This document shows positions 49,885 to 56,344 of a stretch of DNA of 56,344 nucleotides, piece after piece. The notes under the pieces were generated by a model. The model saw only the letters and a program-made list of their open reading frames with translations, had not been told where the DNA came from and searched no databases. This DNA comes from Caulobacter sp. S45. Lineage in GTDB: Bacteria > Pseudomonadota > Alphaproteobacteria > Caulobacterales > Caulobacteraceae. Position numbers and translations under genes: made by a program. The first letter of the stretch is position 1, and each line of letters begins with the position of its first letter. The stretch lies in NCBI RefSeq assembly GCF_903642205.1, contig NZ_CAHJWH010000003.1, forward strand, positions 1 through 56,344, given 5' to 3'.

Positions 49885-51294
49885 CTACCGGGTCAAGATA
49901 GGGAGAAGAGCCAGGTAGTAGTCTACCGACGGCGGGATGGTGGCGATCGGCGTTCTTTCGTTCAAGCCATGGCTGAAGTCTTCCGACTCCTTGATGAAGA
50001 CGGGACTGGCGCCGTAGCTCGGGACGTCGTGGTATCGGAACCACATGCTATCGCTGGCGCCGGACGCCATGCTGGGGAAGACCGGCACGCCCGGATAGAC
50101 GCTGGCCATCGCGGTCTCCACAGCGCCCGTGAAGTCAGGCCGCATGGGCGAGGCGGCGGTGGCGACCGAGCCTTCCGTGACGTCCCGGAAGCTCACGGCA
50201 GGATCGTCGGCCACCTTCTGCAGCTCGGCCATGATCGAGGCGCGCGGATGACCGGGAAAGATGCGGCAGTTGATGTTGGCCTCGGCCCGCTGGGGCAGGG
50301 CGTTCTCGGCATGGCCGCCGCTGACCAGGGTCACCACGCACGTGGTGCCGATCTTGCCCACCGTGGCCGGGTTGGCCGTCAGGGTGGCGATGGCGTGGCT
50401 GTCCCGCGGGTCGGCGGCGAAGGCCTTCATCGCCGCGCCCGTCTGCGCGTCCTCGTACTTGGCCGCCTGGACGAAGTAGGCCCTGGTCAGGGGGCTCAGC
50501 TCCGGCGTGAACTGGTGATCGTGGATGCGCAGCAACGCCGCCGCCAGTTCGTCGATGGCGTTGAGCCTGCGCGGCTCGGAGGAGTGGCCGCCGGGATTGG
50601 TGACGGTGAGCTGGAAGTCGGCATAGGTCTTCTCCGCCCCCTGCCAGGTGAAGTATTCGGGCGCGCCGGTCTGCTCGTTCAGCGAGCCGCCGCCGCCGTC
50701 AATATTGAGCACCAGATCGGCGTTGGAGAGCTTGTCGGCGATGATGGCGCTGGTCTTCATCACCGTCTCCTCGTCGCCGGAGAACTCGATGATGATCGTG
50801 CGGCGGGGGCGATAGCCCTCGCGCTTGAGCTCGATGAGCGAGGCGATGGCGATCGTCCCGTCCAGCTTCATGTCGGTGGCGCCGCGGCCGAACAGGTAGC
50901 CGTTCTCCACCACCGGGGTGAACGGATCGCGCTTCCAGTCCGCAGGCCTGGCCTCGACCACGTCCATGTGGCCGGAGATCACGAGCGGCTTCAGGCCAGG
51001 GTTGGCGCCGGGCCAGCGCGCGACGAGATAGGCGGTGTCGCCGACCGGTGTGATGCTCACGTCGGAAGGCGTGAAGCCGCCCTGCACCAGGGCCGTCCCA
51101 TAGAGCGTGGCAACCTGCGGCGTCTGGTTTCCAGGCCCGGCCACCGAGCGCAGGGCGATGGCCTTCTCGGCCAGGTCCAGCGCCTGGGCGTCGGCTTGCG
51201 CGTGCTGTGCTGGCGCAGCTTGCGCCATGGGCCCAGTCAGGAGCAGCCATGATCCGAAGCCTGCGAGGAACCGCCTTATGCAGATATCCGTCAT
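49885..51294 (-). CDS. Exported M20-family metallopeptidase
   Basis: A 469 aa zinc peptidase/deacylase. Seen: signal peptide 'LAGFGSWLLLTGPMAQAAP', first zinc His in 'VISGHMDVVEA', bridging Asp in 'GATDMKLDGTIA', catalytic Glu-Glu context 'EFSGDEETVMK', the dimerisation (lid) domain with 'NPGGHSSEP', and the C-terminal ligand His in 'EDFSHGLNER'. Acts in the periplasm on peptides or N-acyl amino acids. ATG 51294 (GGGGG 8 bp upstream) is preferred to GTG 51309. Isolated between two decayed loci; no operon partner. The divergent side (51295-51462) holds its promoter; no clear hexamers seen. Confidence 0.92.
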   Translation of the reverse strand: MTDICIRRFLAGFGSWLLLTGPMAQAAPAQHAQADAQALDLAEKAIALRSVAGPGNQTPQVATLYGTALVQGGFTPSDVSITPVGDTAYLVARWPGANPGLKPLVISGHMDVVEARPADWKRDPFTPVVENGYLFGRGATDMKLDGTIAIASLIELKREGYRPRRTIIIEFSGDEETVMKTSAIIADKLSNADLVLNIDGGGGSLNEQTGAPEYFTWQGAEKTYADFQLTVTNPGGHSSEPRRLNAIDELAAALLRIHDHQFTPELSPLTRAYFVQAAKYEDAQTGAAMKAFAADPRDSHAIATLTANPATVGKIGTTCVVTLVSGGHAENALPQRAEANINCRIFPGHPRASIMAELQKVADDPAVSFRDVTEGSVATAASPMRPDFTGAVETAMASVYPGVPVFPSMASGASDSMWFRYHDVPSYGASPVFIKESEDFSHGLNERTPIATIPPSVDYYLALLPILTR

Positions 51295-51462
51295 CGTGTA
51301 ATCCCCCACTCGTCACCGATCTGACGCTAGCAGCCCCGGGTGATCTAGTCTCGCCCGGGCGCGAGGTGCGGGTGTGTGGTGATCCATAACCGAGTCCAGC
51401 GCGTTGTCGCCTGCAACCGAGCGTGCTTTTAGATCGGGAGCCCTGAAGCGTCCTCGCTGTGC

Positions 51463-51708
51463 TCAGTCGCTCCGGGATCTCCGGTTCCAGACGCTTACCG
51501 TGTGGCATTCCCGGCGGGAAAAGGCCGATCCGCTCACGTCGACCCTCCTGCACACCACGGGGTCAGGCGATGACGTGTCCTTCGGCGCCGACGACGGAGC
51601 CGCACCAGCGGGCGGAGTGCTCGGCCCGGCCGGGGTGACCGGTTGGGCCGCGACCGCGGCCGCTGACGCCTGCAGCAGCGCAGCTGTTAAGATGATGGAC
51701 TTCCACAT
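51463..51708 (-). CDS. Small secreted Cys-containing protein, unknown function
   Basis: An 81 aa exported protein. Seen: signal peptide 'IILTAALLQASAAAVAAQP', a Pro/Ala/Ser-rich spacer, then 'DPVVCRRVDVSGSAF' and 'RRECHTVSVWNRR', i.e. a Cys-x13-15-Cys pair probably forming a disulphide. Similar short exported proteins with 'VVCR...GSR...R.C.T..EW' are common in Caulobacterales and sphingomonads but uncharacterised. ATG 51708 has a very strong AGAGGAGAG ribosome binding site that fixes the start. No operon partner. Confidence 0.75.
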   Translation of the reverse strand: MWKSIILTAALLQASAAAVAAQPVTPAGPSTPPAGAAPSSAPKDTSSPDPVVCRRVDVSGSAFSRRECHTVSVWNRRSRSD

Positions 51709-51883
51709 CGCGCTCTCCTCTTCGACCGGAGCCGGTAACACGAGAGCGGCGAGCCTCCGCCGCCGCCGGACACGCCGGCCGGATTTCGCCATCTGGCGCC
51801 CATCTAAGAGGCGGCGCTGCCTGGGATCGGCGTGCACAAGCGGCACGGCGTGGCCGTCGCCTCTCGCCAGCGCGCTCGCTCAG

Positions 51884-52035
51884 CACGACATCGCCCTCAC
51901 CGGTACGGGCTCCATCATCCTCTCCGACAACACCGCCAACCTGATCGAGGCGGTCAGCTCCAAGGACATCCTGGTCAACGACGGCGATACGATCTCCGGC
52001 GCGGGCGCCATCGGCGGCGGCCCATCGGCTCCTGA
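51884..52035 (+). pseudogene. Internal remnant of an adhesin/autotransporter-type repeat protein
   Basis: Reads 'IALTGTGSIILSDNTANLIE' and 'DILVNDGDTISGAGAIGG', the strand repeats typical of large secreted adhesins, with no start and no continuation. Followed by unrelated sequence to a stop at 52100-52102. 51709-51883 has no recognisable gene beyond the upstream region of the small secreted protein. Possibly derived from the same lost adhesin as 46108-46281. Confidence 0.45.
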
Positions 52036-52141
52036 CGGGCTCGCCTTGAGCCGCGAGAGGCTGTCCAAGTCCGTGGGCGCCCTGGCTGCGCTTGCGTCAT
52101 AGCCGATCATCTGAACTCATGCGCCGGAGGCCAAAGGCAGT

Positions 52142-53161
52142 TTGTCATCCTCGCCTGCCCGTCGGCCGAACGGTTTGGAGACCAAGCTCTTGCGGGTGCC
52201 TGCCATCGACGTCGAGAGGGACGGACGCGTCGCCCAGTTTCACGGCTCATGGTATCGCGGCGAGCACACGAACTTCATCCCGTCCAAGGCGGATCTGAAA
52301 GAGCCACTCGCGCTGGACAGATACGTCCTTGCGGGCTGGGAACCGCCGGCGCCGTTCATCCGCAGGCAATCGTGCGTCCTGGCCTTCGGCAGTTGCTTTG
52401 CAGCCAACGTCACGAAACATCTTGCGCGCCGGGGCTACTCGGTCCTCGGCAACGACCTGACGCTGCAGACACACATAATCCGTTTCGCGGAAGGCATGGT
52501 CAGCACGCACTCCATGCTCCAGCAGTTCCAGTGGGCGTTCGAAGGGCGCCAGTTCCCACCCAACATCTGGATCAGCAAGGACAAGGAGATCGCCGATCTC
52601 ACGCCCGCGGTCCGCGACCAGACACGGCGGCTCATAGAAGCCACCGACGTCTTCGTGCTTACGCTCGGCCTCTCCGAGATCTGGTATGACAAACCGTCCG
52701 GCGAAGCCTTCTGGCGCGCCATACCGAAGGCCTTCTACGACCCGGAGCGCCACGGCTTCAGGGTCTCGACCGTGGAAGAGAACAGCCGGAACATCCGAGA
52801 CATTCTCGACATCATCGCTCGCGCCCGACCGGGCGCGAAGGTCGTGCTCACCCTTTCCCCCGTGCCGCTGATGGCCACCTTCCGGCCGATCTCCTGCATA
52901 ACCGCAAGCTCCGTCTCCAAGGCCATCCTTCGTGTCGGGATAGATCAGGTGATGTCCGAGGCGAGACCCAACGTCCACTACTTCCCGAGCTACGAGATGG
53001 TGCTGTCGGCCTACGACGCGCCGTTCCAGGAAGACAATCGCCACCCTCGCGACGAGATCGTCAGCGAAGTCATGGATGTCTTCGAGAGGTTCTACTGCTT
53101 GTCTGACGATGGATTGCGAGGCGAGGGCGGCGACGGCAAGGCCCGTTCCGGCGCTGCATGA
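52142..53161 (+). CDS. GSCFA-domain protein (SGNH-like esterase/acyltransferase candidate)
   Basis: A 339 aa protein of the GSCFA family. Seen: the name-giving motif 'VLAFGSCFAANVTKHLARRG' (about 79-98), where Ser/Cys follow the Gly as in SGNH hydrolases, 'FVLTLGLSEIWYD' in the middle, 'VVLTLSPVPLMATF' and 'YEMVLSAYD', and a C-terminal 'DNRHPRDEIVSEVMDVF' that supplies a catalytic His. No signal peptide. Known: the family is found near polysaccharide and glycosyltransferase genes, but has no established activity. Start TTG 52142 has GGAGG/AAAGG upstream. Its stop overlaps the next gene (ATGA), so the two proteins probably work together. Confidence 0.85.
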   Translation: MSSSPARRPNGLETKLLRVPAIDVERDGRVAQFHGSWYRGEHTNFIPSKADLKEPLALDRYVLAGWEPPAPFIRRQSCVLAFGSCFAANVTKHLARRGYSVLGNDLTLQTHIIRFAEGMVSTHSMLQQFQWAFEGRQFPPNIWISKDKEIADLTPAVRDQTRRLIEATDVFVLTLGLSEIWYDKPSGEAFWRAIPKAFYDPERHGFRVSTVEENSRNIRDILDIIARARPGAKVVLTLSPVPLMATFRPISCITASSVSKAILRVGIDQVMSEARPNVHYFPSYEMVLSAYDAPFQEDNRHPRDEIVSEVMDVFERFYCLSDDGLRGEGGDGKARSGAA

Positions 53162-54828
53162 CCACGGGTCCGGATACCGCGCTCGTCTTCACGACGATCG
53201 AGCGGCCGCAGTGCGCCCGGCGGCTGATCTCGTCCGCTCACGACCACCACCCGGAGCTTGCCATCTACGTTCTGGAACAGTCCGACGTCGCGACGGCCCT
53301 GGAGGCGTTCTGTACGGACCTCGGCGCGACCTATATCCGGCTGCCCTATGACGCCGGGGTCTCCGTCGCCAGGAACGCAGCCACTGCGGTCGTGAGGCAG
53401 CCCTATTTCATCATGGCCGACGATGATTTCGTCATCGATCGCCCGCTGCCCATTGAGACCGCACGGAGGTTCCTCCTCGCCATGCCGGACTTCGTCATGG
53501 TCGGCGGCGACCTGGATGAGCCGTTCAGACCGTCCAAGGCGAGGGCCAGCCTTACAAGCCACCGGGGCCGCAATATCGCCATCGACCAGACCGGCGGCGG
53601 CGTCATCTTGATCTCAGCCGAATTCGCGGGCAACGAAGCCATCTCGTTCGAGAACGAGACCTTCTATCCTTGCGACATGCTTTCGCAGTGGGGCCTGTGC
53701 GACACTGAACGGTTCCGCAGCCACGGCCTGCAGTGGGACGAACGTTACAAGACCGGCGGCGAGCACATCGATTTCTTCCTGTCGTTAAAGCTCAACGGTT
53801 CGGCGGCCCGCTTCGCCTACTGGTCGGGTTTCCGTTGCCTGCACGACCAGAACCGTCATGAGCCGTATCAGGTCCTCCGGGCGCGGCCAGATTGGCTGGA
53901 GCAGTTCAGGCTGAAGTGGGGCCTCAACTATCAGTACACGGTCGGGGGAGGCCTGCGGCGTTTCGACGAGACATGGGGCACTGGCCGTTCGCCGGAGACC
54001 CCCGTCGCCCCGGTAGCAAAGCGGCGATCCAGACCCGTCGGCAAGGCCGCCAAAGCTGAGGCTCGAGACGCCAGAGCTTTCGCTCCGCAGAATAGCCTGG
54101 CCGGGGTCATGGATCGGGCCGAGGGGCCTTCGCCCTTCCGCACGATCGGTACGAAGCTGATCGTGGCCTGCTCATCGCGCACCGGCAGTTCGCTGCTCTG
54201 CCAAGCCCTTGCGCCTTACGGCGCGCGCATGGACGAGTTCTTGAACCCGCGCCGCCTCAAGGATTTCATGCCTGAGGCTTCCACCGCAGATTTCCATGAA
54301 TACATCAGCAATCTTATCCGGCCCGTTTCGACGGCGTTCGGCATCAAAGGCGGGCTGCACATGATGCGCACGCTGGCCTTTTTCGGAGAACTTCCCGAAC
54401 ATATCCCGGAATGGAAGTTCGTCTTTCTTACCCGGGAGCAGGTGTTGAGCCAGGCTGTTTCCCTCTCGATTGCAGAGAAAAGCGGCGTGTGGCGGCAAGG
54501 TGACGTTGAAGAGGCGCCGCTGGATGAGCTTGTCTATGACAAGGCGGCGATACAGAAGAACATCAGCGACATCCGCCGCGTCAACGCGACATGGGAAACG
54601 TTCTTCGGAGCGTACGGCATCCAGCCATTGCGAATGACGTATGAGCGCCTCACGTCGGACATACCAGCAAGCGTCGAGCATATTGCTGACGCGCTGGGCC
54701 TTTCCCGGAATGACCATCAGGTTGACTGGACGACGATAGATCTTCCTGCACAGCAACGCACAAGGCTACATCGTGAGTGGAAGCGAGAGTTCCTTCGGGA
54801 TCGCGCTGAAACAAGGAGCGGCGACTGA
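53158..54828 (+). CDS. Bifunctional glycosyltransferase (GT2-like) - Stf0 sulfotransferase fusion
   Basis: A 556 aa two-domain enzyme. N-terminal ~1-275: GT-A glycosyltransferase with 'YDAGVSVARNAATAVVRQPY', the nucleotide-sugar metal motif Asp88-Asp89-Asp90 in 'FIMADDDFVID', a possible catalytic acid in 'YKTGGEHIDFFLSL', and 'FRCLHDQNRHEP'. Basic Pro/Lys/Arg linker ~278-330. C-terminal ~333-556: Stf0-type sulfotransferase, with the PAPS 5'-phosphosulfate loop 'ACSSRTGSSLLCQALAP' (337-353), 'MDEFLNP', and 'KFVFLTREQVLSQAVSLSIA'. Predicted to transfer a sugar and then sulfate to the same acceptor. Cytoplasmic. Coupled to the GSCFA gene. The acceptor is unknown. Confidence 0.85.
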   Translation: MTTGPDTALVFTTIERPQCARRLISSAHDHHPELAIYVLEQSDVATALEAFCTDLGATYIRLPYDAGVSVARNAATAVVRQPYFIMADDDFVIDRPLPIETARRFLLAMPDFVMVGGDLDEPFRPSKARASLTSHRGRNIAIDQTGGGVILISAEFAGNEAISFENETFYPCDMLSQWGLCDTERFRSHGLQWDERYKTGGEHIDFFLSLKLNGSAARFAYWSGFRCLHDQNRHEPYQVLRARPDWLEQFRLKWGLNYQYTVGGGLRRFDETWGTGRSPETPVAPVAKRRSRPVGKAAKAEARDARAFAPQNSLAGVMDRAEGPSPFRTIGTKLIVACSSRTGSSLLCQALAPYGARMDEFLNPRRLKDFMPEASTADFHEYISNLIRPVSTAFGIKGGLHMMRTLAFFGELPEHIPEWKFVFLTREQVLSQAVSLSIAEKSGVWRQGDVEEAPLDELVYDKAAIQKNISDIRRVNATWETFFGAYGIQPLRMTYERLTSDIPASVEHIADALGLSRNDHQVDWTTIDLPAQQRTRLHREWKREFLRDRAETRSGD

Positions 54829-55078
54829 GCGGCCCGTGGTCTTGGTTGGCGCCGACCTGCGCCATCACGGCCCTGTCCTTAGCGCACAGCCTGATAAGGG
54901 CTGCCGCCACATCGCTGAAATGAGCCGGCAGGCGAGGAACTGCGGGTTCTGCCAAAGAGCGCCGAAGTCACGGCTTGCTTCGAGGCCCACGACGCCGGGA
55001 TCATGTTACCTGAAGGCTTCTTGCAGACGCTCAAGGGGGGCTCGTCAGGGTAACCAGCGACAGCGGGTGAGCGGGCGC
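54829..55078. other. 250 bp without an assignable gene
   Basis: A plus-strand open stretch of ~45 codons ending at 55053 ('PKSAEVTACFEAHDAGIMLP', then 'EGFLQTLKGGSSG') looks protein-like but matches no family I can name. It has a stop just upstream and no start with a ribosome binding site. Possibly another gene fragment of the rearranged zone. Confidence 0.3.
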
Positions 55079-55580
55079 AAAGTGGTTGCGGGCGCGGGCG
55101 GCCACGCCGGCCGGCTTTCGCCTTTCGCCTTTCGCCCTGGTTCAGGAGCTGCGAGCCTGGTTCGACGGGCCGATCGCGCTCTCCGGCGCCATCGCCAGCG
55201 GCCGTGCGATCCTGGCCGCCCAGGCCTTGGGCGCGGACTTCGCCTACATCGGCTCGCTCTTCATCGCCACGGCTGAGGCCAATGCGGCCGAGGGCTACAA
55301 GCAGATGATCGTGGACAGCTCGGCGTCGGACATCGTCTATTCCAACCTGTTCACCGGCGTGCACGGCAACTACCTGCGCCCGTCTATCCTGGCCGCGGGC
55401 CTTGATCCTGAGGGCGACGTCAGCCAGATGAGCCTCGGCTCGGGCGGCGCCAGCAAGGCCAAGGCCTGGCGCGACATCTGGGGCTGTGGCCAGGGCATTG
55501 GCGCGGTGGACGGCGTGGCCCCCGTCGAGGAGGTGGTGGGCCGGCTGGGGCGCGAGTACGCTCAGGCAAAGGCGTCGCTC
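55079..55580 (+). pseudogene. Nitronate monooxygenase (NPD-like) C-terminal half, frameshifted
   Basis: Clear FMN-dependent nitronate monooxygenase text: 'KVVAGAGGHAGRLSPFA' (FMN phosphate loop), then in the next frame 'IALSGAIASGRAILAAQALG', 'ADFAYIGSLFIATAEANAAE', 'SDIVYSNLFTGVHGNYLRPS' and 'WGCGQGIGAVDGVAPVEEVV'. The first ~180 residues are absent, and a 7 bp triplication (55116-55136) shifts the frame between the two parts. Known activity: oxidation of alkyl nitronates to carbonyls and nitrite. Confidence 0.88.
55116..55136 (+). repeat. Triplicated 7-mer TTTCGCC
   Basis: TTTCGCC occurs three times in tandem inside the nitronate monooxygenase remnant. Two copies would keep the family frame ('RLSPFALVQEL'); the third adds 7 bp and breaks it. 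Slipped-strand replication is the likely cause. Confidence 0.85.
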
Positions 55581-55585
55581 GACGA

Positions 55586-55825
55586 CGTCTTCACGCCTCA
55601 AGCCTTCGCCCGCCGGCTCGAGCCGATGAGCCGGCGGCTCGCGGAGAACGACTACCTTGCCGCCAGCCGGTTCACGCTGGCCGACGTGTCCGTCGCCTAC
55701 GCGCTGGGCTTCGCGGACTTCCTTGGCGAGGCTGGAAGCTTTCCTTCTGCCGTCATCGACTATCGCGCCGCCTCGCTGCGCGTCCCGCCTATCGGCGCGC
55801 GTATGCGCTCGCGCCAGCCGCCTGA
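55586..55825 (+). pseudogene. Glutathione S-transferase C-terminal fragment, frameshifted
   Basis: Directly fused in frame to the monooxygenase remnant: 'FTPQAFARRLEPMSRRLAEN', 'DYLAASRFTLADVSVAYALG' and 'FADFLGEAG', the helical domain of a GST (the 'FTLADVSVAYAL' helix is diagnostic). A one-base loss near 55770 changes the frame; in the other frame the text runs 'ARPAYRRAYALAPAA' to a proper stop at 55823-55825. The thioredoxin-like half is missing. Confidence 0.75.
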
Positions 55826-55845
55826 TCCTGACCAAGGACGTACCT

Positions 55846-55954
55846 ATGGCCGATTCGCCGATCCCTCACGCGAAATCCGCCTCCGGTCACGCGCGGAGTG
55901 CGCGCCGAAGCCCGAGAACTTCGCCCTCGCCGAAGCGAGCGCCCCTGCGCCCAC
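55846..55954 (+). pseudogene. Possible 5' end of a gene interrupted by IS3
   Basis: ATG 55846 with AAGGACG upstream opens a frame ('MADSPIPHAKSASGHARSA') that loses coding character after ~35 codons where IS3-type sequence begins. Product not recognised. Confidence 0.3.
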
Positions 55955-56210
55955 ACACGGCGCCTCTGGCGCAGCCTCAAGTACGAGTGCGTCTACCTGC
56001 ACGCCTTCGAGACCGGCTCGGAGCTGCGCGCCGGGCTCGGGCGCTGGATCGCCTGCTACAACTCCGTCAGGCCCCACTCGGCGCACGGCGGCAAGACCCC
56101 TGACGAAGCCTACGGAACAGCCCGGCAGGACATCGGATTGGCAGCGTGAGACAGACCTGAACCTATCTTAGCCAAGCCGCCAAACTGTCCAACAGAAAGG
56201 GACCATCTCA
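55955..56210 (+). mobile_element. IS3-family transposase (OrfB) C-terminal end plus right inverted repeat
   Basis: Reads 'RLWRSLKYECVYLHAFETGS', 'ELRAGLGRWIACYNSVRPHS' and 'AHGGKTPDEAYG', then a stop at 56147-56149: the classical end of IS3-type integrase cores (catalytic Glu region already lost). The likely right terminal repeat is at 56185-56210 (CTGTCCAACAGAAAGGGACC followed by ATCTCA), typical of IS3-group ends. The left part of the element is absent, so it is a truncated copy. Confidence 0.85.
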
Positions 56211-56344
56211 GTCCTTCTACCATCAGTCTGTGTGCCGACATGCGTCTGATCTGACAATGCCGCTGAGGGTGCCGACACACCGGGTCAGAGACGATCTTCC
56301 GTCTGGATAGTCGGGAGATCATCCACATGCCAAGTTCGCTCTGA
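56211..56344. other. End of window, nothing assigned
   Basis: 134 bp right of the IS3 end with no coding signal that I can support. Confidence 0.3.

Noticed and set aside
1-56344. CRISPR array, rRNA, complete tRNA, replication origin
   Set aside because: No regularly spaced repeats, rRNA segments, full cloverleaf or DnaA-box cluster was seen.

Overview
The window looks like part of an alphaproteobacterial chromosome. The evidence is high G+C, very short intergenic gaps, many ATGA/TGATG overlaps, a TonB receptor beside secreted DUF6152-type proteins, and LigW/gamma-resorcylate-type decarboxylases. Caulobacterales (Phenylobacterium/Caulobacter-like) is my best guess, with Sphingomonadales as the alternative. 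This is inferred from gene style only.

Positions 1-30113 form a large aromatic-acid catabolic island. It holds a gamma-resorcylate (2,6-dihydroxybenzoate) decarboxylase with every published catalytic and metal residue in register. Around it are a twin-arginine-type exported phytoene-desaturase-like flavoprotein, an NmrA-like reductase, LysR, GntR and MarR regulators, three VOC/extradiol-type proteins, a zinc alcohol dehydrogenase, two FAH-fold hydrolases, a flavin ring hydroxylase, a TonB receptor, an aromatic-acid MFS transporter, two aldehyde dehydrogenases, an iron alcohol dehydrogenase/maleylacetate-reductase-like enzyme and a second LigW-like decarboxylase. A plausible flow is outer-membrane uptake (TonB), inner-membrane uptake (MFS), decarboxylation, ring hydroxylation, extradiol cleavage, then FAH hydrolysis. 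No intradiol hydroxyquinol dioxygenase is visible, although known gamma-resorcylate pathways use one. Embedded at 17459-21525 is a run of exported or membrane genes: cytochrome b561, YceI, two DUF6644-like proteins, a DUF4142-like protein and an MBL-fold hydrolase.

Positions 30127-35260 hold a CnrYXH-like ECF sigma/sensor/anti-sigma operon, then an overlapping dihaem cytochrome c - parvulin - HupE/UreJ operon and a second YceI. The sensor appears to lack the nickel/cobalt ligands known from CnrX.

Positions 35495-43869 carry an aldo/keto reductase without the usual catalytic His, a duplicated ferredoxin-like secreted protein, an MDR oxidoreductase with an Asp-nucleophile alpha/beta hydrolase, and a XapX - VOC - sugar epimerase - Phenol_MetA_deg porin - LysR unit. 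The epimerase has an in-frame amber stop. Two gene remnants meet at 37.7-38.1 kb.

Positions 43934-56344 are a rearranged accessory zone. It has IS5, IS6 and IS3 remnants, a tRNA-Thr 3' half that looks like an attachment-site scar, a decayed S-formylglutathione hydrolase beside an intact formaldehyde-glutathione dehydrogenase, and fragments of an adhesin, an MRJP-like protein, a nitronate monooxygenase and a glutathione S-transferase. Three intact units sit among this debris: a KaiC-like ATPase coupled to a hybrid histidine kinase, an exported M20 peptidase, and a GSCFA protein coupled to a fused glycosyltransferase-Stf0 sulfotransferase. The last is the best candidate for an undescribed system: a compact two-gene module predicted to make a sulfated glycan or glycolipid.
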